Shown: positions 51,062 through 60,983, counted from the stretch's first letter. The stretch is DNA of 61,539 bases from Stenotrophomonas humi (GCF_001431415.1 NZ_LDJI01000030.1:1-61539), one strand, 5' to 3'. Numbers and translations: made by a program. The notes: generated by a model from the sequence alone, not told the origin.

Positions 51062-51091
51062 ACCCCCCGACACCAGCGACTGAGCTAATCC

Positions 51092-51562
51092 ATGAATATC
51101 AATTTCACCCTCATTGCACAGGCCCTGGCCTTTGCCGCGCTGATCTGGATCATCGCGACCAAGATCTGGCCGCCGTTGATGAAGGCTATCGAAGAGCGTC
51201 AGCAGAAGATCGCTGAAGGTCTGGCCGCTGCCGATCGCAGCCAGAAAGATCTGGCCCAGACGCAGGAAAAGGTCAACGAAGCGTTGAAGGACGCTCGTGG
51301 CAAGGCCAACGAAATCATCGATCAGGCTCATGTCCGTGCCAACCAGATCGTTGAAGCCGCCAAGAACGAAGCCGTCGCCGAAGCCAACCGTCAGAAAGAC
51401 CTGGCCAAGGCTGAAATCGACGCTGCCGCCAATCGCGCCCGCGAAGATCTGCGCAAGCAGGTAGCCGCGCTGGCTGTGACCGGTGCCGAGAAGCTGCTCA
51501 AGCGCGAAATCGACGCCAACGCCCACAAGGCGCTGCTCGACGAGCTGGCCGCGGAGATCTGA
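51092..51562 (+). CDS. atpF: ATP synthase F0 subunit b
   Basis: Peripheral-stalk subunit, 156 residues: one N-terminal membrane helix (NFTLIAQALAFAALIWIIAT) and a long charged coiled coil (IEERQQKIAEGLAAADRSQK, ANEIIDQAHVRANQIVEAAK) ending near GAEKLLKREID that dimerises and binds subunit delta. Size and start MNINFTLIAQ are those of Escherichia coli AtpF. atpH begins 3 bp after its stop. Confidence 0.97.
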   Translation: MNINFTLIAQALAFAALIWIIATKIWPPLMKAIEERQQKIAEGLAAADRSQKDLAQTQEKVNEALKDARGKANEIIDQAHVRANQIVEAAKNEAVAEANRQKDLAKAEIDAAANRAREDLRKQVAALAVTGAEKLLKREIDANAHKALLDELAAEI

Positions 51563-51565
51563 TAG

Positions 51566-52093
51566 ATGAGCCAGGCCCTCACGCTTGCCCGCCCGTATGC
51601 CCGCGCCGCTTTCGCGATTGCGCGCGAGGATGGCAAGTTCGCGCCGTGGTCGGACGCGCTTGCGTTCTCCGCCCACGTTGCCGCCGATCCGCGCGTGTCG
51701 GCCCTGCTGTCCAATCCTCAGCTGAGCCGCGGCGACGCCGTCGCTCTGCTGACTCCGGAGGCGGCAGGTGAAACCTACACCCGCTTCCTGGGGTTGCTGG
51801 CCGAGGCACACCGCCTGCAGCTGCTGCCGGAAATCTCCGGGCTGTTCGACCAGCTGCGCGCCGAAGCCGAGAACGTGCTCAAGGCCACGGTGACTTCGGC
51901 TGCCGAACTGTCGGCAGACGAGCTGGAAAAGATCAAGGCCGCGCTGCGCAAGCGCTTCGGCCGCGACGTCGAGGTATCGACCGCGGTGGACGCTTCGCTG
52001 ATCGGCGGCGCCGTGATCGACGCCGGCAATGTGGTCATCGATGGTTCGCTCAAGGGCAAGCTGTCGCGCCTGCAGACCGCGCTCGCACACTGA
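51566..52093 (+). CDS. atpH: ATP synthase F1 subunit delta
   Basis: The 175-residue subunit that joins the F1 hexamer to the b stalk (OSCP homologue). The helical N-terminal domain begins TLARPYARAAFAIAREDGKF, and the C-terminal domain has the signature GRDVEVSTAVDASLIGGAVI followed by VIDGSLKGKLSRL. Only 3 bp separate it from atpF, and atpA follows after 45 bp. Translation is probably coupled to atpF. Confidence 0.96.
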   Translation: MSQALTLARPYARAAFAIAREDGKFAPWSDALAFSAHVAADPRVSALLSNPQLSRGDAVALLTPEAAGETYTRFLGLLAEAHRLQLLPEISGLFDQLRAEAENVLKATVTSAAELSADELEKIKAALRKRFGRDVEVSTAVDASLIGGAVIDAGNVVIDGSLKGKLSRLQTALAH

Positions 52094-52138
52094 ATTCAAT
52101 TTAACGTCCGGCTTGATTGCCGGCACTAGGACTTGACG

Positions 52139-53686
52139 ATGGCTACCACGCTCAACCCCTCCGAAATCAGCGAACTGATCAAGAACCGCATCGAGAAGGT
52201 CGCCCTGTCCGCGGAATCGCGCAACGAAGGCACCGTCACCTCGGTGTCCGACGGCATCGTGCGCATCTACGGCCTGGCCGACGTGATGCAGGGCGAAATG
52301 ATCGAACTGCCGAACAACACCTACGCACTGGCGCTGAACCTGGAGCGTGACTCGGTCGGCGCCGTGGTGCTGGGTGACTACGAGCACCTGCGCGAAGGCG
52401 ACGTGGCCAAGACCACCGGCCGCATCCTGGAAGTGCCGGTTGGCCCGGAAATGCTCGGCCGCGTGGTGAATGCGCTGGGCGAGCCGATCGACGGCAAGGG
52501 CCCGCTGGGCACCTCGCTGACCGCGCCGGTGGAGCGTGTTGCTCCGGGCGTGATCTGGCGCAAGTCGGTCGACCAGCCGGTGCAGACCGGTTACAAGTCG
52601 GTCGACTCCATGATCCCGATCGGCCGTGGCCAGCGTGAGCTGATCATCGGCGACCGCCAGACCGGCAAGACCGCGATGGCCATCGATGCGGTGATCAACC
52701 AGAAGGGCACCGGCATCAAGTGCGTGTACGTGGCGATCGGCCAGAAGGCCTCGACCGTTGCCAACATCGTGCGCAAGCTGGAAGAGAACGGCGCACTGGC
52801 CCACACCGTGGTCGTGGCTGCCACCGCTTCGGAATCGGCCGCGATGCAGTACATCAGCGCCTACTCCGGCTGCACCATGGGTGAGTACTTCATGGATCGC
52901 GGCGAAGACGCCCTGATCGTGTACGACGATCTGTCCAAGCAGGCCGTTGCCTACCGCCAGATCTCGCTGCTGCTCAAGCGCCCGCCGGGCCGTGAAGCCT
53001 ACCCGGGTGACGTGTTCTACCTGCACTCCCGTCTGCTCGAGCGCGCAGCTCGCGTGTCCGAGGAATACGTGGAGAAGTTCACTGAAGGCAAGGTCACCGG
53101 CAAGACCGGTTCGCTGACCGCGCTGCCGATCATCGAAACCCAGGCCGGCGACGTGTCCGCGTTCGTTCCGACCAACGTGATCTCGATCACCGACGGCCAG
53201 ATCTTCCTGGAAACCGACCTGTTCAACGCCGGTATCCGTCCGGCCGTCAACGCCGGTATCTCGGTGTCGCGCGTGGGTGGTTCGGCCCAGACCAAGATCA
53301 TCAAGAAGCTGTCCGGCGGCATTCGTATCTCGCTGGCCCAGTACCGTGAACTGGCTGCGTTCGCGCAGTTCGCCTCGGACCTGGACGAAGCAACCCGCAA
53401 GCAGCTGGAGCGCGGTCAGCGCGTCACCGAGCTGATGAAGCAGAAGCAGTACGCACCGATGCCGATCGCCGACCAGGCGCTGTCGATCTACGCCGTCAAC
53501 GAGGGTTACCTCGACGACGTGCCGGTCAACAAGCTGCTCGGCTTCGAAGCCGGCCTGCACGCGCACTTCGCCAACACCGCAGGTGAGCTGGTCTCCAAGA
53601 TCAACGCCACCGGTGCCTGGAACGACGAGATCGAAGCCGCTTTCAAGAAGGGCATCTCCGAGTTCAAGACCACTGGCAGCTGGTAA
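52139..53686 (+). CDS. atpA: ATP synthase F1 subunit alpha
   Basis: Non-catalytic nucleotide-binding subunit, 515 residues. Walker A is GDRQTGKTAMAIDA, the ATPase alpha/beta signature region is RVGGSAQTKIIKKLSGGIRI, and PGREAYPGDVFYLHSRLLER is fully conserved. The start is the ATG at 52139 (MATTLNPSEIS); a TTG two codons earlier is open but not needed. A perfect hairpin lies in the gap to atpG. Confidence 0.98.
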   Translation: MATTLNPSEISELIKNRIEKVALSAESRNEGTVTSVSDGIVRIYGLADVMQGEMIELPNNTYALALNLERDSVGAVVLGDYEHLREGDVAKTTGRILEVPVGPEMLGRVVNALGEPIDGKGPLGTSLTAPVERVAPGVIWRKSVDQPVQTGYKSVDSMIPIGRGQRELIIGDRQTGKTAMAIDAVINQKGTGIKCVYVAIGQKASTVANIVRKLEENGALAHTVVVAATASESAAMQYISAYSGCTMGEYFMDRGEDALIVYDDLSKQAVAYRQISLLLKRPPGREAYPGDVFYLHSRLLERAARVSEEYVEKFTEGKVTGKTGSLTALPIIETQAGDVSAFVPTNVISITDGQIFLETDLFNAGIRPAVNAGISVSRVGGSAQTKIIKKLSGGIRISLAQYRELAAFAQFASDLDEATRKQLERGQRVTELMKQKQYAPMPIADQALSIYAVNEGYLDDVPVNKLLGFEAGLHAHFANTAGELVSKINATGAWNDEIEAAFKKGISEFKTTGSW

Positions 53687-53707
53687 TCGCAAAGCGAGCA
53701 CCGGCAG

Positions 53708-53729
53708 GGAGCGGCCACACGGCCGCTCC
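53708..53729 (+). repeat. Stem-loop between atpA and atpG
   Basis: GGAGCGGCC-ACAC-GGCCGCTCC, a perfect 9-bp stem with a 4-base loop, 21 bp after atpA and 28 bp before atpG. The stem core resembles the REP at 1044-1080 but lacks an adjacent GTAG head; a GTAG occurs at 53741-53744. Confidence 0.75.
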
Positions 53730-53757
53730 TCAACCACGTAAGTAGAGCGAGCGAGAA

Positions 53758-54621
53758 ATGGCAAGCGGACGCGAAATCAAAACCAAGATCAAGAGCGTGC
53801 AGAACACCCGCAAGGTGACGCGCGCGCTCGAGATGGTCTCGGCCTCCAAGATCCGCAAGGCGCAGGATCGGATGAAGACCTCGCGTCCGTACGCGCAGGC
53901 GATGAAGCAGGTCATCGGTCACCTGGCCCAGGCCAGCACCGATTTCCAGCACCCGTTCCTGGTTGAGCGTGACAACGTCAAGCGCGTGGGTTACATCGTG
54001 ATCTCTTCCGATCGCGGTCTGGCTGGCGGCCTGAACAACAACCTGTTCCGCAAGGCCGTGGCAGAAATGCGTGGCTGGCAGGAAAAGGGCGCCGAGATCG
54101 ACATGGTGACCGTGGGCCAGAAGGCCAGCGTGTTCTTCCGTCGCGTCAACGTGAACATGGTCGGCAGCGTCACCCATATCGGTGACAACCCGCAGCTGGA
54201 AACGTTGATCGGCGTGATCAAGGTCATGCTCGATGCCTACACCGAAGGCAAGGTTGACCGCGTGTATCTGGTCTACAACCGCTTCATCAATACGATGACG
54301 CAGAAGGCCAGTTTCGATCAGCTGCTGCCGTTGCCGGCCAGCGAGACGCAGGTGGCCTCGCACGACTGGGATTACCTGTACGAACCCGATGCGGCGACCG
54401 TGCTGGAGCACGTGATCACCCGCTACATCGAGTCGCTGGTGTACCAGGCCGTGCTGGAGAACGTTGCTTCCGAGCATGCGGCACGCATGGTGGCGATGAA
54501 GGCGGCGAGCGACAACGCGAACAAGCTGATCGGAACCCTGCAGCTGGTCTACAACAAGGCCCGCCAGGCAGCGATCACCCAGGAAATCTCCGAAATCGTC
54601 AGCGGCGCGGCAGCAGTCTGA
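53758..54621 (+). CDS. atpG: ATP synthase F1 subunit gamma
   Basis: Central-stalk rotor subunit, 287 residues. N-terminal helix ASGREIKTKIKSVQNTRKVT with the conserved ALEMVSASKIRKAQDRM; SSDRGLAGGLNNNLF in the middle; and the C-terminal helix with the family signature EHAARMVAMKAASDNANKLI. Ends IVSGAAAV. Length and both helices are intact. Confidence 0.97.
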   Translation: MASGREIKTKIKSVQNTRKVTRALEMVSASKIRKAQDRMKTSRPYAQAMKQVIGHLAQASTDFQHPFLVERDNVKRVGYIVISSDRGLAGGLNNNLFRKAVAEMRGWQEKGAEIDMVTVGQKASVFFRRVNVNMVGSVTHIGDNPQLETLIGVIKVMLDAYTEGKVDRVYLVYNRFINTMTQKASFDQLLPLPASETQVASHDWDYLYEPDAATVLEHVITRYIESLVYQAVLENVASEHAARMVAMKAASDNANKLIGTLQLVYNKARQAAITQEISEIVSGAAAV

Positions 54622-54659
54622 TCGCGTTCGTTCAAAGCACACATTTAGAGGATGCAGCA

Positions 54660-56066
<1,407 letters not shown>

Positions 56067-56073
56067 GTCTTCC

Positions 56074-56131
56074 GTAGTAAGGCGGAGCGTGCTCCGCCTC
56101 TGCGGCAACCTGCGGTGGGCGCAGGCCCACC
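56074..56131 (+). repeat. REP and second hairpin between atpD and atpC
   Basis: GTAG (56074-56077) followed by AGGCGGAGC-GT-GCTCCGCCT (56080-56099), a perfect 9-bp stem of the SMAG/REP type; then GGTGGGC-GCAG-GCCCACC (56114-56131), a perfect 7-bp stem. Together they fill the atpD-atpC gap, ending 21 bp before the atpC start. Confidence 0.8.
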
Positions 56132-56152
56132 CAACCAGGCGAAGAGATTTCC

Positions 56153-56575
56153 ATGAGCACCATCCGTTGCGACATCGTCAGTGCCGAGCAGCAGATCTAC
56201 AGCGGCGAAGCGACCCTGGTCGTGGCCACCGGTGAGCTGGGCGAGCTGGGCATCGCGCCCAAGCATGCACCGCTGATCACCCGCCTGAAGCCGGGCAAGG
56301 TGGTTGTCACCACCGCCGCTGGCGAGCATCTGGATTTCGCCATTTCCGGCGGCATCCTGGAAGTTCAGCCGCAGGTCGTGACCGTGCTGGCCGACACCGC
56401 CATCCGCGCCACCGACATCGACGAAGCCGCTGTGCGCAAGGCCAAGGAAGAAGCCGAGCGTGTGCTCGCCAACCGTGGCGAAGCCATGGAACTGGCCGAA
56501 GCACAGCAGCGCCTGGCCGAAGTCACCGCGCAGCTGCAGGCGCTGGAGCGTCTGCGCCGTACCCTCAAGCACTGA
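56153..56575 (+). CDS. atpC: ATP synthase F1 subunit epsilon
   Basis: Regulatory rotor subunit, 140 residues. The N-terminal beta sandwich has IRCDIVSAEQQIYSGEATLV, GELGELGIAPKHAPLITRLK and ISGGILEVQPQVVTVLADTA, followed by the two-helix C-terminal domain (RKAKEEAERVLANRGEAMEL, LAEVTAQLQALERLRRTLKH) that can inhibit ATP hydrolysis. It is separated from atpD by a REP, so its expression may differ from that of beta. An intrinsic terminator closes the operon. Confidence 0.96.
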   Translation: MSTIRCDIVSAEQQIYSGEATLVVATGELGELGIAPKHAPLITRLKPGKVVVTTAAGEHLDFAISGGILEVQPQVVTVLADTAIRATDIDEAAVRKAKEEAERVLANRGEAMELAEAQQRLAEVTAQLQALERLRRTLKH

Positions 56576-56597
56576 GGTTGCCCGCAGCGCACGCAGA

Positions 56598-56623
56598 AAC
56601 GCCGGCCCAGTGCCGGCGTTTTT
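56598..56623 (+). terminator. Terminator of the atp operon
   Basis: AACGCCGGC-CCAGT-GCCGGCGTT, a 9-bp stem followed by TTTGTTTG, 22 bp after the atpC stop. The following stretch, 56624-56766, shows nothing I can support apart from the decayed end of the GT2 pseudogene. Confidence 0.93.
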
Positions 56624-56766
56624 GTTTGTGTCTTCTGTCCTCGTCCGATGCATGGCCGTTGTCATGGGAGGATGCGGCGGTGCATGCGGGCGCTTTGTGC
56701 GCTTGTCTGCTGCCGCAGCTTATGAATCGTCTGCGCCGCTCTCCGTGGACTGTCGGTCCCCCAGCA

Positions 56767-57160
56767 GGGCATGTCACGGACGAAGGTCAGGCGATGGAAG
56801 CGATAGCCCTTGGCATAGTCGGCATGGCCGGCCGGCCAGCGGCGGCACGGCGATGCGCAGGATCAGCGCCGGATCCCTCTGTCCGTCACCGTCGAGCTTG
56901 ACCGCCGCCTCGGCACCGGACCCGATGGCATGGCGGCAACCGGTCAGTGTGGCTCCCCCCTGGTTCTGCGCATGGATGAGGACGGTCACGCGCGGATTGG
57001 CGCAGTTCGTCTTGAACCAGGCGCCGCCCTGTTCCAGGCAGGCTTCATCGACCACATAGATCCAGCCAACTATCGGGCCGATTCCGGCAATGACCCGCAG
57101 GATCTGGTCGCGGACCCCGAAACAGGGAATGACGATGGCGGTGCGGCGGGTGGATTCAAG
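56767..57160 (-). pseudogene. Broken GT2 glycosyltransferase (GtrB-like)
   Basis: Read on the minus strand from about 57140, the frame gives TAIVIPCFGVRDQILRVIAG, WIYVVDEAC, NPRVTVLIHAQNQGGATLTG and VKLDGDGQRDPALI, the GT-A fold of dolichol-phosphate-sugar-synthase-like GT2 enzymes. At GGCCGGCCGGCC (56826-56837) an extra 4-base unit shifts the frame; in the shifted frame the family sequence continues HADYAKGYRFHRLTFVRDMP (56826 down to 56767), then similarity stops. The C-terminal half is missing and no good start codon precedes IVIP. It would have followed gtrA in the operon. Family residues are recalled, not aligned. Confidence 0.8.
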
Positions 57161-57163
57161 GAG

Positions 57164-57541
57164 TCAGTGATAGATCCAGTGACGCGAGATGAAGAAGCTG
57201 ATGACGGCGAGTGCGGCCTCGACCAGTGGTTTGGCCAGCCAGGCCGCTTCCAGGCCGACGTTGTGCCCGACGAAACCGACGACCCAGGTGCTGATGAGGG
57301 TGAGCATTGCCCAGGCGATGGCGAAACGCAGCAATTGCCGACGTCCCAGTGCTTGGCTTGAGGAGAAGGTGAAGGTGCCGTTCAACCAGAAGCCGAACAT
57401 GGCACCTGCGAGCCGACCGCAGACGTTGGCGATTTCCAGCGACAGGCCGGCATGACTCAACCCGACCGTCACCAGCCAGTCGAGGATCCATTGCAGGAAC
57501 CCCATCAGCAGGAACAGCCAGCTTTGCCGTGCCAATGTCAT
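57164..57541 (-). CDS. GtrA-family membrane protein
   Basis: A 125-residue four-helix protein of the GtrA/DPMS group, thought to flip or present polyprenyl-linked sugars. Helices: WLFLLMGFLQWILDWLVTVG, NVCGRLAGAMFGFWLNGTFT, QLLRFAIAWAMLTLISTWVV, and LVEAALAVISFFISRHWIYH; the ending FFISRHWIY is typical. The ATG at 57539-57541 overlaps the stop of the upstream polytopic gene (ATGA), so the two are coupled. Its usual GT2 partner downstream is broken, so the pathway may be inactive. Confidence 0.87.
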   Translation of the reverse strand: MTLARQSWLFLLMGFLQWILDWLVTVGLSHAGLSLEIANVCGRLAGAMFGFWLNGTFTFSSSQALGRRQLLRFAIAWAMLTLISTWVVGFVGHNVGLEAAWLAKPLVEAALAVISFFISRHWIYH

Positions 57542-59532
57542 TGCTTGCCGGCTTCTGGAAGCGACCACCATTCGCTGTCCTTGATCGCTCCCCGTTGCGT
57601 GGCGCCCGCGGCGTGCAGCGCTGCACGCTGGGCTGGAGTGACGCTGTTGGTGCGCAGGATGAGGTCATGCACATTCTCGCGGCGCATCAAGGTGATCCAG
57701 GCCTGGCCACTGGGATCCTTGTCGGCTTCGCCGGCAGCGGCAAGCATGGCGGGTGAGTACCAGCTGATGTTGCGCCCACGCGTACCGAATTCGGCGAAGA
57801 AGCCGTAGGCCGGGTCCAGCAGCAATACGTTGCCGGTTGGGCCGCCGGCCTTGCGGATCTGGCTGGCGAAGATGCGTTCGGGGGCGTAGCGCTTGTACAG
57901 CGGTTCGTCACGGCCGGCGGCTTTCACCGCCTGTTTGATCGCACCATAGCGCAGGGTCCAGTAAGCGTTGGCCTGGAAGCCCAGTTGCAGCACGCACAGT
58001 CCGACGGCGATCCAGGCTGCACGTCGCGCATCGACCGAAAAGGCAGCGCTGACCAGCACGGCGGACAACACCGCAAGGCCTGGATAGGCGTAACGCATGT
58101 ACTGCAAAGGGATCAACGGCAGCACCAGTACGCAGGTGGCAGCCATCGCGGCGATGCGCGTACGCCTGTGGAGCAGCGCGAGTAGCCAGGGACCGGCAAG
58201 TGCGATCAGCAGGAAGCTGCCGCCACCGTCATTGGCGCCATCATGGAGATGGGTATGGAAGCTCATGTCCCAGAACAGCGAAGGCCCGAAGCCGGTGTAC
58301 CAGCGGTCGTCAAAGAAGTTGACCGGCGCGAAGTAGGGCGACTTGAACACGGCGTTGAACAACGGCAGCACCGGGTTCCCGGTCAGCAGGTAGGCATGGA
58401 CGTAGCTGGAGCCAGCAATCAGCAGGCCCACCACCAGGACCGCGCCGATCCGTGGCAATGAAGGCCACGGATGGCGGAACAGTGCCCACAGCAGCGGCAC
58501 CAGCGCCATCACCGCCGAGGTGGTCTTGATGCTCATCAGTCCGCCAGCGAGCACCGCGAGCGCCAGCCAGAAACGGAAGCTGCCATCGCGTGGGCCGGCA
58601 ACCAAAGCGAACAACCAGGTCAGTGCTGCCGCAGTGGGAAGCTCGGTCTGCATGCCGCTGGCCAGGGCGGTGGTCATCGGCTGGCTGATGGCCACCGCCG
58701 CCGCAAGCCAGCGGGCGGGCACCGGTGCGCCCAGATGTGCGCTCAGACGCCACAGGCCGCAGGCCAGGGTCAGCAGCCAGAACATGTTGACCGGACCGCG
58801 GGCTTCGCTGCCGCTCATCAATTGCGCGATGGCATGCACCACGTCGGAGGTCCAAGGCGCGAGCGCCCAGACCTGATGCTCCGGTGATGGCGCGTAGAAC
58901 CCCTGCTGCTGCAGCTGCCAGGCCAGGCGCAGGTGGTAGGCCAGATCATCTTCCTGCATCGTGGGCAGCCAGCAGCTGGCGGTGGCAAGCCCGATGACGA
59001 GCACGCAGAACGCGGCAAGCCGGGGGCTGCTGTCGACGGCTTCCTTCCATTCAGTACGCGCACTTTGCAGCGTGCTGATGAGCTCGCGCCGGCGCAGCAG
59101 CACCAGACCGATGCAGAGGACCAGGTAGCTCCAGTTGTAATGAACCGGCAGGGTCAGCAGCCAACCGGCGCTACCTGCCAGCAGCAGGATGCCGAGCAGG
59201 CCCTGCAAGGCAGCCGGTCCCCGTGGCAGCAACACTCCGCCCAGTGCGATGGCCGCCAGGACCAGCACCGCGGTCATCAGTGTCGACAGGGGGCCAGCCA
59301 GGACGACAAGCATTACCGCCCATAGCAACAGCAGCCAGTTGGCCTGCGGATTGCGGCGCACGCGGCTCAGCAGCCATGCTAGGCCCCAGACCGGCAGTGC
59401 GAGCAACAGCAGATCGGTCATCCGGGTGGGCGACCATTGCTTCCACAAGTGGGGCGATGCAAGCCCGATCAATACCGCCAAAGGGCCAAGCCCGAGCAGG
59501 ACGCGTTCCATGCGTTGAGTTGCTGCTTCCAT
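57538..59532 (-). CDS. Polytopic membrane protein, probable GT-C glycosyltransferase
   Basis: A 664-residue protein with about twelve hydrophobic helices over residues 10-525 and a soluble C-terminal domain of about 130 residues. The acidic MQEDDLAYHLRLAWQLQQQG in a periplasmic loop is like the catalytic loop of GT-C enzymes that use polyprenyl-phosphate sugars. The operon with gtrA and a GT2 remnant supports a role in modifying O-antigen or another glycan, but no substrate can be named. Start: ATG at 59530-59532. With its GT2 partner broken, this gene may be a relic in function though intact in sequence. Confidence 0.8.
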   Translation of the reverse strand: MEAATQRMERVLLGLGPLAVLIGLASPHLWKQWSPTRMTDLLLLALPVWGLAWLLSRVRRNPQANWLLLLWAVMLVVLAGPLSTLMTAVLVLAAIALGGVLLPRGPAALQGLLGILLLAGSAGWLLTLPVHYNWSYLVLCIGLVLLRRRELISTLQSARTEWKEAVDSSPRLAAFCVLVIGLATASCWLPTMQEDDLAYHLRLAWQLQQQGFYAPSPEHQVWALAPWTSDVVHAIAQLMSGSEARGPVNMFWLLTLACGLWRLSAHLGAPVPARWLAAAVAISQPMTTALASGMQTELPTAAALTWLFALVAGPRDGSFRFWLALAVLAGGLMSIKTTSAVMALVPLLWALFRHPWPSLPRIGAVLVVGLLIAGSSYVHAYLLTGNPVLPLFNAVFKSPYFAPVNFFDDRWYTGFGPSLFWDMSFHTHLHDGANDGGGSFLLIALAGPWLLALLHRRTRIAAMAATCVLVLPLIPLQYMRYAYPGLAVLSAVLVSAAFSVDARRAAWIAVGLCVLQLGFQANAYWTLRYGAIKQAVKAAGRDEPLYKRYAPERIFASQIRKAGGPTGNVLLLDPAYGFFAEFGTRGRNISWYSPAMLAAAGEADKDPSGQAWITLMRRENVHDLILRTNSVTPAQRAALHAAGATQRGAIKDSEWWSLPEAGKQ

Positions 59533-59615
59533 GCTTTCCTGCAGAGCAAATGTCAGAGTTCGCCTATGCTATCAGCCGACCATAACATTTCAGACGAATT
59601 AGTCAGGTGGAGCCG

Positions 59616-60983
59616 ATGACCCAACCCTTGCACGTAATCATCCTCGCCGCCGGCGCGGGCAAACGCATGAAATCGGCGTTGCCGAAGGTGCTGCAACCGA
59701 TCGCGGGGCAGCCGATGCTGGCACACGTGATCACGACTGCCCGCCAGCTGCAGCCGGCAGGGATCCACTTGGTCTATGGCCACGGCGGTGAAGCGGTGCG
59801 GGCAGCGTTTGCTGACCAGCAGGATCTGACCTGGGCTGAGCAGAAGGAACAACTGGGTACTGGCCATGCGGTGCAGCAGGCCATGCCGGATGTGCCTGAC
59901 AACGCGCAGGTGCTGGTGCTGTATGGCGATGTACCACTGATGCGTGCCGGTACACTGGCGGCGTTGCTGGCAGATTTGCCGCGCCTGGCGGTGCTGGTGG
60001 CCGAGCTGGAAAACCCGAACGGTTACGGTCGCATCTTGCGCGATGCCGAGGGCAAGGTGGCAGCCATCGTCGAGCAGAAGGACGCCAATGATGAGCAGAA
60101 GCGCATCCGCACGATCAACACCGGCATCATTACCGCCGAGTCGACGGCGTTGCGACGCTGGCTGGGGTCGCTGTCCAATGCCAATTCCCAGGGCGAGTAC
60201 TACCTGACCGACGTGTTCGCCTCCGCCGCGTCGGAGTACACGCCAGCCGAGCTGGTGTATGTGGCCGACGCGCAGGAAGCTGAAGGCGCGAATGATCCGT
60301 GGCAGCTGTCGCAGCTGGAACGTGCATGGCAGCTGCGTGCGGCCAGGGCCCTATGCGAACAGGGCGCGCGGTTGCTGGACCCGGCACGCTTCGATCAGCG
60401 CGGCACGGTGAAGGTGGGGCGCGATGTACAGATCGATGCCAACGTGATGCTGGAAGGCGAGGTCGAACTGGGCGATGGCGTGCACATCGGTCCATTCGTG
60501 CGTCTGAAGGACGTCAAGCTGGGTGCCGGGACGAAGGTACGGTCGCATTGCGATCTGGAAGGTGTGATCGCCGAAGGTGCCGCGCAGATCGGCCCGTTCG
60601 CCCGCCTGCGCCCGGGCACGGTGCTGGCCGAAGGGGTGCATGTGGGCAACTTCGTCGAGACCAAGAAAGTCAGCCTGGGCAAGGGCAGCAAGGCCAACCA
60701 TCTGACCTATCTAGGCGATGCGGTGATTGGCAGCGGTACCAACATCGGCGCCGGCACCATCACCTGCAACTACGACGGTGTGAACAAGTTCCAGACCATC
60801 ATCGGTGACAAGGTGTTCGTCGGTTCCAACAGCTCGCTGGTGGCGCCGGTGACGCTCGAAGATGGCGCCACTATTGCCGCGGGCTCGGTGATCACCCGCA
60901 CCGCGCCATCCGACAAGCTGACCGTGGCGCGCAGCCGCCAGCAGACGATCGATGGTTGGTCACGGCCCGTCAAGAAAAGCTGA
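59616..60983 (+). CDS. glmU: Bifunctional UDP-N-acetylglucosamine pyrophosphorylase/glucosamine-1-phosphate acetyltransferase
   Basis: Makes UDP-GlcNAc for peptidoglycan and LPS in two steps. The 455-residue protein has the uridyltransferase domain (residues 1-228) with LAAGAGKRMKSALPKVLQPI, QLGTGHAVQQAM and YGDVPL, then a left-handed beta-helix acetyltransferase domain with hexapeptide repeats, NFVETKKVSLGKGSKANHLT and the CNYDGVNKF loop. GTG at 59607 is open, but the ATG at 59616 (MTQPLHVIILAAG) fits the family. Its last 32 bases overlap the next gene. The atp-glmU neighbourhood is common in gammaproteobacteria. Confidence 0.96.
   Translation: MTQPLHVIILAAGAGKRMKSALPKVLQPIAGQPMLAHVITTARQLQPAGIHLVYGHGGEAVRAAFADQQDLTWAEQKEQLGTGHAVQQAMPDVPDNAQVLVLYGDVPLMRAGTLAALLADLPRLAVLVAELENPNGYGRILRDAEGKVAAIVEQKDANDEQKRIRTINTGIITAESTALRRWLGSLSNANSQGEYYLTDVFASAASEYTPAELVYVADAQEAEGANDPWQLSQLERAWQLRAARALCEQGARLLDPARFDQRGTVKVGRDVQIDANVMLEGEVELGDGVHIGPFVRLKDVKLGAGTKVRSHCDLEGVIAEGAAQIGPFARLRPGTVLAEGVHVGNFVETKKVSLGKGSKANHLTYLGDAVIGSGTNIGAGTITCNYDGVNKFQTIIGDKVFVGSNSSLVAPVTLEDGATIAAGSVITRTAPSDKLTVARSRQQTIDGWSRPVKKS

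Noticed and set aside
50711..53764. 1017-codon open frame on the minus strand across atpE-atpA
   Set aside because: It is the antisense of highly conserved atp genes; long antisense frames arise from GC-rich third positions. Its protein is repetitive in His/Gln/Arg and matches nothing.
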